The notes below the pieces were generated by a model. That model was not told the origin of the DNA. It searched no databases and saw only the letters and a list, made by a program, of their open reading frames with translations. 64,000 nt of DNA from Flectonema sp. DT1601. Its lineage: Eukaryota; Euglenozoa; Diplonemea; Diplonemida; Diplonemidae. The first letter of the stretch is position 1. Each line of letters starts with the position of its first letter. The translations under genes were made by a program, and so were the position numbers. Below, one piece after another: positions 36,787 to 50,046 of the stretch. The DNA is taken from assembly GCA_964019425.1 (NCBI GenBank), contig OZ025798.1, forward strand, positions 558,001 to 622,000, in the 5' to 3' direction.

Positions 36787-38051
36787 ACTTTTCTTTTTTT
36801 CTTTAACTAATTTATTAAACTCGCACAAATACAACTTCAGCAGTTGTCACTTTTATTTATTTTTACTCATTACCGAGCGAGCACCAGGCTAATTGAGTAC
36901 GCCAAAGAGAACCTGCGTATGACCCAATCCTTGTGAAAACACAAAACAAAAATATCTCAAATTTTATTTAAATTTTTTTTACAAGAAGGGGAAAGGAATT
37001 GGAGGGGCAGATGGGTTAATTGCTTGAAAAGAAAGAATGGAGAATAAAAGCGAGAAGTGGGTACATTGATACCGTATTATCAAGGGCTCAAAGGAACAAC
37101 AATCTCTCAGACAATCTTGACTGTCAGCGGCAGCGTAGTAAATGACCGGAAGTAAATAAATAATACCACTGGAAGCCACGTGAACATAGTTGAGCGCCAC
37201 TTGCCTATGTTACCGTAACATTTACCGTAACAGTTTTTTTATAAAACTCATCAGTATTTAAGGGAAAAGGGGGGGGGGAAAAAAAAAAGAAAAGAAGAAG
37301 AAAAAAAATAAAATTAACGTACCACATAACTTATTTCATGTGACGGTGATTCCAACTATATTTTTGTTTGTTTGTTTGTTTTTTTTTTGCCCCTTTCAAG
37401 CACCAGCCTGTTTTCAGAAGAAAATTCTCTCACAACGAAAAAAATCCATCATTATCAAATACAATAATTCGAAGGGCCGCTGAGCTAATTAGTATTAGTT
37501 AGGAGATCTACATCACAATCACAAAAAAAGGTGGGGGAAAAAAAAGAAAAAAAGAATCGGCACCTCACTAAATAATTCTCACACTTTGTTTTTGTTTGTG
37601 CGCAACCGGAAACAAGCCTATAAAGTAAGGGGTGTTAACGTTACGCTGCCACAATTCTCTTTCGCTCGTAAAACATGTCTTCGAGATGAAAAAAAAACAC
37701 ACACACAAAATGATAACGGCACGGATATTATTTCACAGCTGAATGCAGGAGGTGCTTTTTTTTTTTTTTTTTTTTTTTTTCCAAAACGATGTGAGCAACA
37801 ATGAAATCCCGAGAAAGGGGCAGAATAAAATAAAGCAGCAGACAGAAGCACCAAGAAGGAAGACAACCCGTCAGCTGTTTGAAAAAATAAAACAATATAC
37901 AAAGGTTCGTATAAAGAAAAAGGAGTGTGGGGGGGCGAAAAATCTTTTTTTAAAAAAACAAAAAATCCCACTACAGTATGAAACAATCACGAAAGTTTGC
38001 TGATTGAAGTGCTGATCACTAACAGCTTACGACTGAAATAATTTAACAACG
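35831..38051. other. 2.2-kb spacer
   Basis: No gene supported on either strand; several A and T runs of 20-30 bases and a dispersed-repeat copy at 37086-37133 (related to 2772-2820). The outron acceptor of the EF-hand channel lies at its left edge. Confidence 0.5.
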
Positions 38052-39359
38052 CTACCTTTCGCTGGGTTCCTTATCTTTGCTTTCGTCGTAGTCACGCTCT
38101 CGGTGTCTGTCAAGGCGTTTTTTTTCGTTCTCTCGTTCCGATGCTCGGCTGTTTGTTTTTTGTTTGTTTGTTTGTTTGTTTTTTCCCTTTTCCACCTTCA
38201 AATAAACATAAAAATACTAACCGAATACACCAATCAAACTGGCCATCGTCTTCGAACCTCTCTGTAGAGAATATATCAGAAAACCAAGCGTGGCATTTCG
38301 CATAGTCCGGAGCTTCATCAAATTGCATATTCCTGGCGTACTTCAAATATTGTGCGAAACCTTTCGGACAGCCTTTGCAGAGCTCGTCGACAGCAACTTT
38401 TTGTTTTACCTCCCAAATTTGATCGAACTTGTCCTTCTTAGGAGCTGGTTTGAGTCCTTGCCAAGGGAGTGAACCCCTCAGGAAGTACACTAATACGTAA
38501 CCTATAGACTCTAAGTCATCGCGTCGAGACTGTTGTTGTTTTGTTTTGCTTTGTTTTGAGGTTTTTCAGGTACGGAAAACATAAATCATCTTAAAGAGTA
38601 TGACCCATTCTGGTCTGTAGATTCAGATAAGTAATATGTGCACCTCATCGTCATCTTCAAGAGACTCTTGTCCGTGATGAGAACAATACGACCAATTCAG
38701 GACAAAATGTTTGGAAATCAACGCAAGCTGCGTTTATCCATATGCGACAACAAAAACAAACAAAAAAAAGACAAACAAACCTGTTCGATTCCCCTGTGCG
38801 TATTAATAGAAGCATAGCGTGCAGTACCTGTCATACTCTTCTTGTCCCTGTAAGGGATGTGTTGTCCAGTATGAGGATCACAATATCTCTTTGATAACCC
38901 AAAGTCAATAATATAAACAGTGTTTGGTTGTTTGTAATTACCCATTAGGAAGTTATCAGGTTTGATGTCCCTGTGAATAATGTTTTTTGAATGTAAATAT
39001 TCGATCCTGTCAAGCAGCTGTTCTCCGAGTAAAATCGTAGTTTTTAACGACAACTGTCGCTGACAGTACGTAAACAACTCTTCTAATGAAGGACCTAACA
39101 AGTCGATGACCATGACATTGTAATCTCCTTCTACTCCTATGTGTTTCACCTGAGGTACTCCTTTGACTCCTTTGTTTTGATTTAGTAACTTGTAAACCTT
39201 ACTCTCATATACCAATTGTGGATATTTTGACTGAGCATTTTCTAATTTTATTGCAACGCTCTCGTGATTCTTTAAGTCAGTTCCTTGATAGATATCTCCA
39301 AAACTGCCGCTTCCAAGTTTAGGACCAATTCGATATCGAGAAATAATTTTAAGGTCCAT
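38052..39359 (-). CDS. casein kinase 1 family Ser/Thr kinase
   Basis: Exons 38781-39359, 38222-38529 and 38052-38148 code for 327 residues. All kinase landmarks are present: a glycine loop ([13 protein letters not shown]), catalytic Lys in [14 protein letters not shown] catalytic loop, DFG, and the CK1-type activation segment [11 protein letters not shown] in place of APE. The C-terminal lobe contains [18 protein letters not shown], typical of CK1 delta/epsilon/alpha. The tail after the kinase core is short (about 30 residues) and highly charged. CK1 enzymes act in Wnt/hedgehog-like signalling, DNA repair, vesicle traffic and ciliary control. Both introns have strongly A/C-rich acceptors (CAACAACAG, CAAACAG). 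The ATG follows an acceptor after a T run (TTTTTAATCAG) by about 30 bases. Confidence 0.93.
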
Positions 39360-39720
39360 TGGGAAGGAGCCTTTAGTTGCCCCTCCCTCCTGATTAAAAA
39401 AAAAATAACTTTGAATATAAGAAATTATGTTTCCTGTGTGTGACAGTAATTGTTTTTTTTTTTTTTTTTTAAATTCCCTGTAAAGAATAAAAAGAGGTTA
39501 ATCACATTGACACCAACATTGAATATAGTAGGGTGAGCTAGTAGTAAAGTACTCTAACAAAACGATACAAGGAACCTAAGAAAATTTTGAGATCCCCAAC
39601 GCTGAAAGTCAAGCAAGGTGATACAGGAAAGAAAGAACACCAAATTGATGACTGCACGAAGACAATCGTATCTATTTAAACAAAACAAAAAAAAAGCAAA
39701 AAAAAAAAAAAAAAAAAGTT
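39360..39720. other. spacer
   Basis: Outron of the CK1 gene and A/T runs; no gene visible. Confidence 0.5.
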
Positions 39721-42700
39721 TCACTCAGGTTCTTCGTTGAGGATGTCAACCTGTGGAACGATAACCCAGTTAGGAGTAGGAGTATTTCCCATTACACTAG
39801 GAAGTTTTAATTCACGTTCTCTGAGGCTGAGAACACCCCGTTTGTGAAGTTGGTGAAATAGAACTTGAAGAAACGAGTTCGGATTCGTAATAGATGTAAC
39901 CTTATAACGGTACAACGCAATAATATCCCACGACCAAGAACGCTCTGCGTTGTTGATCGCACCGACATAAACTTCTTGCAAAACCGCAACGATTAAATTC
40001 GTCAACACGAAATAACAAAACACAATAATAATAGTGAACAAAACAGGTCCCCACACAACATCTTCCTCTTCCAAAGGACCTAACAACTCGGTATCAGCAA
40101 GGGTCATTTTAAACACAGCGATCGCAGCAGAACTGTAAATCCTGAAATTGTAAATCGTCGTTCCATAAATTGTCATAAGTCCAAATAAAAATGCTCCTAA
40201 AACCCATAAAAAAACACTTAAGAAAATCACTAGATTCTGATTTGTTATGGTGTTAATGAGAGCGTTTACTATAGGTCCGTATCGCGGTACTTTGACGACT
40301 GATTTTAAACATTTAACCCAAGAGAGTAGAACCGTCCATCCCAATAGAATTTCACGCTCTCTCACCATCCAAGCAATAGGGACGAACTCATCAAAGAACC
40401 TAGTGTTATCCGTCGAGAGTAAGTCAGGTATCCTTGCTATTTTGTTTTGAACTGGCTGTAGTTGCATTGTCACTACGAATAACCAAACTTGAAGGGCTAA
40501 AATAGCCAAATCTAAACTATTCCATCCTGAGAATAAATGATCTCGTAAGTGAATCCACATTATTTCAAGTTTTTGATATAAGTTTGGTTTGTTGTGTTCG
40601 AATTGAGATTTGATTTTCGTGATCGTGACCTAAATATCAATTAATTCGGAGACAAAATTCATTAAAAAAAATGTAATGAAAATTATCTCAAAAACGAAAA
40701 CTATTATATCCTCATCGCTTTGATAATGATTTATTCTGACTGACCTGAACTTAGTTGATTGTTGAATCGCACCTTGAGCAAAAATTTCAAAAAAAATTTG
40801 ACAAACTACAAATGTATCAATATTTTTATTATAAAATGTAAACAAAACAGATACAAATCTTGTAGAGCTATCTATATAATCACCAGACGTTAGAATAGCA
40901 ACCGATTCATCACCGTTAGACGGGTGTATGTCAATGTATTGCCCAACATCGAGGTAGTATGTTGCTCTTGAATGTGGTGAGTCAAATTTAGGTCTCCACG
41001 TCCAGTCACTCCATCGCTTATCACTTTCTGGTGTCAACGTTGAACCATATCTTGGATAGCAAACTGCGTCAACTAACCCTGCTTTATAATTCAGTGAAGT
41101 TCCTAATGACGGTGTTTCACTACCATCTTTACAAGGAATTCCTTTGATTTGTTGTTTACTTACTCTGACTGATCCAACTAGTTGAAATATTTCATAAGGA
41201 TCTTCACCCAAAACCTTCATTGAGAACGGTTCATTAAACCATGCTTGAAAGTCTTCCAATTCCAATACAGCTGTCAAGTCTTCTCTAAACATTCTGACTC
41301 CTTGAGTCTTATTGTCTGGATATTCTAACGTGGTCGTGTTCCATTCTTCTGTCGTGAATAACGTTCCCAAGGATTGCTGGGCATAAAACATCTTATCATC
41401 TCTCACAGTATGCCACATTGCCAAGAATGTGATTACAATCATAAACAAGAATACGTGAATACCACTACAAAGAAAGTGATGCCAAGCAAACATGCGTAGC
41501 TTTGCTTGAACAGCTGCACATTCGTTAAGAAGTTCGACTTGACGTTCCAGAAGACGTTTTGAATCACGTTGATGAAGAATAGCTGCACGAGCAGCAGCAG
41601 TATCAGATTCCATATCTGACAAGTCATTCTGTTGTGGTTGTAAGTCATAACGATGTTGAATCGCAACAGCTACGTCATGAGCATCAAAACCTTCAGCATT
41701 TCGAAGTCCAACATCAGCTCCTAAAGTAGTGACCATCTTCTTTACAACTTGGAGATGACAAAACTGTGATGCCAACATCAATGGAGTATCACCACCTGTG
41801 GGAGGTGATATACACTTTCTCCAAACTATTCCTCCTCCTCCTTCACAGTTTTGTAAATTAGCAGCCTCACCCATAGTGATGGTCCAATCCATTAGCTTTG
41901 AAGGGTCTCTGTGATCCTTTCGAATGAGGTCCTGGTGCTGAAGCAATGCTTCTTTAAGTTCGTAGCAGGCGAGGCATTTCTTTGCTTTGGGAGGTTTTGC
42001 CTTCTCGGTACCAGACATTCTCATGTTTGACATTGGAAAGTCAACTAAACTTTCAGAATCGACGGATATTTGACGGTGGAGGGGATTCGAACTTGAGCGT
42101 GGAGGTAACGGCATCGAATTAACTCTCTGAGCACCCGTCAGAAACGAACTATCTAAACGACGATCAAGGTCGGGTTGTTTTTGTGGAGGAGGCGCTTGCG
42201 ATTTGCGGAACTCTAACTTTGCCTTGTGATCTCTTTCTAAACAATCAGAACAAAGCAGATCGTCATCACTCTCAGAATCAGAGTCTTCAGTCAAGGCTGG
42301 TCGTATGGCAGAATGGTAAACAGAATCGAATTTCTTTCCTTTCATCGATTTTCTATAACTCTTTTTACTCTGAAGTTTCCTCGTACTTCCATAAATACCA
42401 TGAGTACTTCTACAAGGAACTGCGTGGTTTAATAATTCAGAACCTTCAAAATCGAAATGTTTCCATTGACAGGCGATCTCAATTACATCCAAAGCGGCAG
42501 AATATGATGCGTGATGCAGGCAATTTAAATTCAGACACTTCGTTAAGTCTGGAAGACTATCCTCACCTTGTCTGTAGATTAACGGGATAGCCAATGGTCC
42601 AAGAGCTACTTTAAGTAAATCAATGTTTGCCAGAAGACATGCCCAATGAAGGATAGTTAAGCCTGTGTCTATGAGTAGATTATGCTCTCCAGGTGGTTCC

Positions 42701-45700
42701 TCTGCAATATGAAAGAATTTATTAGGTGATTGAGTACTACTGTCTTCAGTGTCGATGATGTCGTCTTCCGATCGACGAGAAGCTCGTTGCCAACGTTGCC
42801 ATTGGTGTCTTCGCTCCAACAATATCGGAGAAAAGCTATTTCTCACTGCTTTGTTTAATGTTTCAGAATCTTTTAAAACGTGTTTTTCAAGTAAATTTGT
42901 CACAACAGAAGCACAATGGCCGTGCATAATCCACGGAGCCCTTTGAAAAAGTTTGGCAAGTCCGAATTCATCCAAACAAAGCCATCTTTTGTCTGCATTG
43001 GATTCGTCGTTATCGGTTGTGGTGTTATTTTGAACGCTTGTCGTGGATAAATTCTCAGTTTTGTACTTAGCATTCCGACAAGGCATTGCGAATTCTGTTG
43101 TACCGCAGCAACTCCAATGACGACCCTTAATAATACCTCCGGGATGAGAACATCTAATCGGTGATGTTGGTGAGGGTTCGAGATTACAATAATTCTTCTT
43201 TGATAAATCACGCCACTCACCAGAGTGAGCCTGAGTCTCGCATAACAATTCAACAGTTCTATTCCGCACTCCTCCTGAAAGTTGTGTTAAGTGTCCGATT
43301 GTTGAATCATTGTTACACTTTTCCTTCTTTGATAAAAGTATTAAAACCAAACTTTCTATCGGTGCTGTCGTCGTAGTTTCCGCAAGTCTCGATTTTATTT
43401 GTCGAATAGTCGTTTCCGGAGCAAACGGTTCCGACAACAAAGTTACTTTTTCAGAATCTTCCAACTGAACGACTTTAACATTAAGGTAACGAAGGTTTAT
43501 CGAAACAGCTTTAAAGATACCACATCTATCATAGAGACATGACATGCTTGGACTGATGTTATCAGCTTGGTGATCATAGTCTACGTTAGAACTTAACATT
43601 GAAACGCCCGATCTGGTTATTGGTGTTCCTGCTGAGCTGAATACTTCTCGTTCAACAACAGAGCTCAGTAGCACTTCGACTATTTCTCTTTTTTGATATT
43701 CAATACTGTCAGTTGCGACATCAGACAGCCAGCTGTCCAGATGCTGATTTCCAGGTGGAAACCACGGAATGCCAACCTGCTGTAAGATTGACGGGTCACC
43801 AGGATTATTATCATCCCTGTCGTGTTTTTATGTTTCGTGTTGATGATTAATATTTATATATGAAAAAAAAAAAAAAAAAACTCAACACATACCCGAAAGG
43901 AGATCCCCCAACATCCTCATCAGTAAGCCTGTTGTAATATGCAAGCTGTCGGACAATCTGAGGATTTCTTATATAAAATTGATTAATTAAATGCCTCTGT
44001 TGTTGCATGTATCTCGTCAGACGTGGGAATGGAAGTAGATCAAGAGCTTGATGAATGAGAGGTCGACGTGTTCGAGTCGATGCTGTTGACTTTGGTTGAA
44101 TGTTTCCATCGATGTTTCTGTGCCATTCATCATTGTCAGGAAACCAATGATCTCTGTAGCAGGTTGCACGAACAGAATCGTATTTGCTGTCGTCGGAAGT
44201 TTGAAGTGCGATTTCAACTGAGTCTAAACCTTCCTTTCCGTCACTTCCAATCATTGATTTCAAGGCAGGGACATTATGAAGTAAGATAGCTAACTCTATT
44301 GGAATTAGGTCGATGTGAGCTCTGCCTCCAAGATTGTCTTCAGTACCTCCGTATGAGGAACATGGTAACGATTTTATATAAGTTCGAAATGCACCTCCAA
44401 CAGTTCCATTATCCTCTGTTGATAACGCTTTGTTAATAAATCTTATAACGTCAACACAGAGATCGATTAATCGTTTTTGATCTTTTGTTGTTGTGTTTTC
44501 TTTATCTGAACACTGATAAGCTTTTAGTAGGAGAGTGTGAACAGGGTACTCCAACAGAGCGTAGTCCCCTGGAGTGAATGAGATTCCTTTTAGTTTAAAC
44601 CCCTCAGGCATGACGCTTCTATCACTACAATCGTCAAGTCTTATCAGGTGACAGAGTATTAAAAATATCTCACCGAGCCTCGTGTTGTTGTATCCAAAAT
44701 TGAAATATGGAAAACAAACTTGGTTTTCTGGTTTTGAAAAAAAAGCATGAAGGTCGATATGAGGCGTACTAAGTAAATATCGTAAAATATTAACCAAATC
44801 ATTGTGTGCGGTTCCTTCTTCTTGGACACTCATCCAAGTGTATTCAGTTTTTCCAGTTAAAAACATTACATAATGAGAACCCTCAACAATCAAATCGCTG
44901 TCATAGTGTAGGGATACTCGTTTGCCGTTGAGATCTTGGAATGTTGGTTTTGCAGTTGCAGGTAGTCCAAATCGTCGTTGGACCATTTTTATATTATCAG
45001 CTGTTGATGTTCGCGAGAGGAGTTCAATTTTTCTAGTCTCATGAACATCGTTTATAACAATAATTGTTTTTCTTTGAATCGGATCCTTACTCGGATAAAG
45101 AGAATACCTCCCACCGTCAATCAGGTCATCATAAATTAAATCCACATCACAATTAGCCTTATCAGCGATTCTAAGAAATTGAGTACCCGGATCATGAACA
45201 TGAGTCACAGAATACCATTTAAGCAACGCACAGATATTATCATTGTATGTTAGCCCAGGTGAGATCATCATTCTCTTTGTTTGGCGATGACTTGTAGTTA
45301 GAAATATTTCTTTTAATGTGTTTCCTCTTCTAGATGCTAACCAACTTGAATGACAAGCCAACACAGAAGCATAATGTTTTGGACGCACTAATGAATGCTC
45401 AGCACACAACATTAGTTCTTTTAACGAAGGCGGTGATGGATATGCTTTGAGTCCATTTTTTTGAACAGCTGAAGGAAAGGCATCATCAAATAGATATGTC
45501 CATTTTCCATTATCAGTTACGTGCGGTAGTAGAGTTGAGACACCTTCCCATTTCCTACTTCTTATTGCTTTTATTAAAAGGTCTTTTCCGGTTTTTGATT
45601 TTAATGTATGGAAGATGTTTTCGAAACTGTCGTCTAAGAGATATTCTAAAACTGCTGTTCTTTCGAAATTGATCGCAATTTCTAAACTATTTTCAGTACC

Positions 45701-48700
45701 ATTACAGTGTAATTGCATTAACAAGACGAGAGCCTGTGCTAAATTGTTAGCGTCAGTTACTCTGTTTTGTTTTGCATAAGTGTGATAAAGATCAACGCTG
45801 TGTTCGATAACAGGAAGGCCATCATCCTGAGAGTGAAATGGAATTTCAGTCTTACTAATTGCAGTACTGAGATCAATAATAGTAAAGTGTTGCTTAACTC
45901 CTTTAATTTCTGTTTTGTAAGCATCTTTAAGTGTTGGTAGTCTATCGAATGAATTACCTATCAGAGACCTATTCGTCCAAAAAGTTGATTCCATAACTTT
46001 TTCAGCAAAGTCAATATCCTCAGCTGTAGGTGCCGACTCAGTCAAATAATAGCTGACGGCATCTTGATCAGCTGGAGTTAGCCAATGAGCTACGTCTTGA
46101 TTTTCTTTTAAATTTGTTATAAAAGTGACTACCTTACTCAAAAGCAACGGATCTCCCTGTGAACGTGCGTCGTCATAGCCCTCTGAAGGACCTAGACAGG
46201 AACATGAATTGTGTACCGTGAATAAAATGCTTGACCTAGCCAAGTGTTTAGTTTCGTCGTCGAGAGAGAATAGTCGAATGACATCAATAGCAGCACTCTC
46301 ATCGGTGTCAATTAGCTGAAGTAACCATCCTTTTGTTGTTAAATTCAACGGTCTTTGAACAGAATTTCTAACACTTTGTAAATTTCTAGTTCTAATATCT
46401 TGTTGTATATCATCGTCTCCAATTTTTAACAAACTGGTGATGACATCGAGTGAAGCATCACCTTGTTTGTGTAGTCTGTATCTATGGTTAATTAAACATG
46501 ATATAAACGGTTGAATACCATCTGCCCCTCCAATGATCCCAAGTAAGTCTCGGTTTTTTTTAATAATCATAAGAGCAAGAGAGTCCATTCCGAGTTCGAA
46601 ACAGGTGTGAAGAACTGTCGTGTAATTAAGTCGACGAGACCCATCTTCTGATAGAGATAAAGAATTTGATGTACCATTTGGACTAGTTGGTGAGTGTGGA
46701 TCTGGCTGTGCTAATTTTCTCTTCTTCGAACCGTTAGAAACAAGAACCGGATCAACAACGTGAGTCGATAACGGTTTCACGAATTCAATAAAAGTATCAT
46801 CACGTTCTAATACTAACTTCATCTCCATTTCATCATAACGAAGGAAATGGGTTGCTCCATTTGTTTGTACTTTTACAGTCATTCTTCTGTGGAGTTGATG
46901 AGATCCGAGAATCTGACTAGAAACCTCAACAAATATGTCTTCATAGAGCTCTATTTTCCATCTTGCTCTGTACCTTTTGTAGTCTTTGCGATGAAATATT
47001 AATTCTTTTATAATAAAATCGTATCTCCCGTCTGTGGATATCCATCGACCTTGAAATGTAAACCTATCGTGAAGCATATCGTTATCCATGCTGATGGCTG
47101 TTGATGCTGCTTTGTGATTTAGAAACGCTTGTAACATTTGAGAATTCTCTCTTACAATAATCCAATGAAGAGGTCCCCATCCATCACAATCTTGAACGTT
47201 TGGTTTTGCTGTTTTAACTGACAGTAGTTTTTCGAATAGTCTCGTTCTATTTAATGCTGCTGCCCAATGTAACCAGGTCCATCCATGAGTATGCGACGAG
47301 TCTCTTACAGGTAGTGATGTTATCCTTGATAACTGTGATTCATCCATCGTGAGGATGTCATGAAATGATGATTTTCCGTTAATCGATCGAAGCATTTTTG
47401 AACAACCAGCTGCAGTCAAATCACTCTTTGCCGTATTACATGCTGCCAGTGAGAATACTGATTCTCTATTGTGATCAGCGAGTCCTAAGGGATGACCAGC
47501 CATTACCAAAAACACTAACAAATCCAAGTGACCATAATAACAAGAAACGTGTAGAGGAGTCGTTAATAAATCCTTACCGAGATAATTACCGATTTGGCCG
47601 AGTGAAAATGTTGTTGGAGATGCTGGGATTTCTTGTTGAAGCTTTTTATGCATCTTTGTGCAAAGATTGAAATCAACAACTGGAGCACCACACACAGCAG
47701 TCATAAGTAAGTATCCGTTGAGATGAGAAACCCCGCTAAATGAAATCCTATCAAGAGCGACACTAACGTCTTTACTTAATCTAGATCTGACTTCGAGTGG
47801 TGTTTGATGATCTTTTATCTTTGTACAAAGTAGTAATACCTGATCTGAATTAATAATATGTGTAGGCTCATCTTCAGGTCTAGGAACTGCAAGATGCTGC
47901 ATCTTTGAAGTTTGGTCATCTGGATCTGGAAGATGACGAGACATATCACCGAAGATGGTTGAGACACCAGATAGTCCTAAAGTTCCAGTTCCAGTAGAGC
48001 AGAAGTCTTCTTCAGAAACGTAATGACGTTGTCGACCAAGTTCCCAATAATATCCCATTAGTCCTAACCAGATGGAGACACAGTCAGATGCATTTAACAT
48101 AGCTGGTCCCGGAAAGGTATCTCCCTTAGCCATTTCAACAGCTAAGAACTTAACATCTTTATAGTGCATCACAATATTGCAGTAGGGTGGTTTTCCGGTT
48201 CGGGCGATGTGGGCTTCGAGTGTTTTTACTGCGAGCGGCATTGATTGAGGATTTACAAAATAGTTGTAGAATCCCCAATCTGTTTCTGATAAGAGTTGCC
48301 ATTGTGCAATGAAATAGGCTTCTTTTACTTTGTCTTTATTACTGTCGTCAACTCGTGAAAGGAATATTCCCAGTCCCATGGCAAGCATTGAAGGGTTACG
48401 TACGCCATGCCATTGACAAGATCTAAACAAGACTCTGTAGATTCTTCTTATTCTCTTAAGGAGGTCATCTCCGGGTAAGAATCCACGAAAACCTCCAATC
48501 TCGTCATCAAATCTGAAATATTTTTTTGATTCTCGTTGGGTTGTTTTTTCATCACAAAAGTCTAATCCCGGAGCGGCAAGGAAAACGATTGGCTGCTTTG
48601 TTTTTTGTGTCAGTTGGTTTGGTCTGCCGTTCAGTCCATCGACGAAAAAATAACCTTTCTGAGAGATGCAAACATCAGTACATAATTCTGTAAGTGCTTT

Positions 48701-49839
48701 CTTTAGTGTAGAATGCTCTCCTCCTTGGCTAAAACCATAGCTCTTTGGGTCTAGTTTAACTTCAGATATAAAGTGCGTGAAGGATTCCGCTATTGAGGCG
48801 TCTTTTGCCTAATTTTTTTTTGTTTTTGTTTTTTACGAATCTCAACTAAGAAGGGGAAAAAAAAGGAAAAAAAATGAAATCAAACCTGTTCGATAGGATC
48901 TGTAAGGACTTGAAGATGTTTTTCTGAATTCCTCAAAACGACGATGTGATTTTCTATCTCAAAGTCACAATCACCAACTTCCTCAACTTCACTGTCAGTA
49001 AGGGTATCTTTTTGAATTAATATTTGCTTCTTTTGAGTGAATTTATGAATCGTCTTCCTCGCATCATCTCTTCGAGTTGAATAGAATCGAATAAAGGTAT
49101 CACGCTCCTTGAGATCCCACACTTCTTTGTCACCAATTCGTTCTAGGGGAATGGTACGCCGAAGCTCAAAAAATCGTTTGTGAAAGTTACTTTTTGTAGT
49201 AAATTGGGCCAGCTTAGCATAAAACTTTCTGGGTAATACTGAATTCGTAGCAATGCGAGTCGATCTTTCCAGTTGCTGCAACTCCCTAACGCTGATTGTG
49301 AATTTTTCTTTTCCAAATATGTCAGCCGCAGGAGGACCGTATGTTAAGTGAGCATCAGGAATTTTTAATTTTTCATGTTTGCATTTCTTTCCATATTGAT
49401 CAGAAAAACGTCCCCAAAGGTCATCAGTTCTGATATTCCGATCGATTTCTTTTCGAGCGACGTCATCAATTGTTTTCGCACTAATCTCAATCTTATGACT
49501 GGTGTCAGTTCTGTCTGAAAGTGTTCTGTTTAATTCAACGTTCGGAACGTAGGGTACGACATCTTCGCGATCACTTTTTCTATCAAGCAGTGATAAAAAA
49601 ACATATCCTAATTTTTTTTGCAATGGAAATATTTTGTTTGGAGCAAACGCATGGCAACCAAACGTACCACCAGGGCCTTCGATATTCCACCACTGAAATC
49701 CTACAATCTTATCGACGATTTCTTCAATGCTTTTTACTACTTCCTCTTCAGTTTCTTCAGTTGTTTTTTGACCGACATAGATCAGAAGTTTATTATCTTT
49801 TTCCCATTTTATTGTACCGTGGACGGTTGATTTTTTCAT
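39721..49839 (-). CDS. giant ankyrin-repeat polycystin-type channel
   Basis: About 3,310 residues from exons 48886-49839, 43893-48808 and 43816 to 39721, the last interrupted at 40630-40653. Ankyrin-like repeats occur at about 735-900 (TPLHVSCYYGHLDLL, GWTWLHWAA, GWGPLHWII) and again at about 2,340-2,400 and 2,630-2,670. The polycystin core starts with S1 near 2,735, then the long extracellular loop with STRFVSVLFTFYNKNIDTF, S2 (EIIFITFFLMNF), S3-S6, pore and a short tail. The rest of the N-terminal 2,600 residues is unrecognised. Near S2 the frame carries a TAG at 40630-40632; either a 24-base GT...AG intron is removed, the stop is read through, or the assembly is wrong. It is probably a cation channel tethered by ankyrin repeats. 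The ATG overlaps the stop of a five-codon upstream frame; acceptor CCTTTTCACAG lies about 32 bases upstream. Confidence 0.82.
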
Positions 49840-49880
49840 ATTGAGGAAATCATAACAAATAGTCCCAGAGCTGTGAAAAG

Positions 49881-49912
<32 letters not shown>

Positions 49913-50011
49913 GAAGAACAAAATTAAAAAACTCTCTTTTTTTACAAACTATTTTTGTTTTTTTGTTAAAATGGGTTAATCATAATATGATTATTGTGAA
50001 CAGGGGAAAAG

Positions 50012-50046
<35 letters not shown>

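Noticed and set aside
40657-40728. A 72-base intron covering the S2 segment of the giant channel
   Set aside because: The segment matches the conserved polycystin S2 helix, so it is better read as exon; only the last 24 bases remain in doubt.
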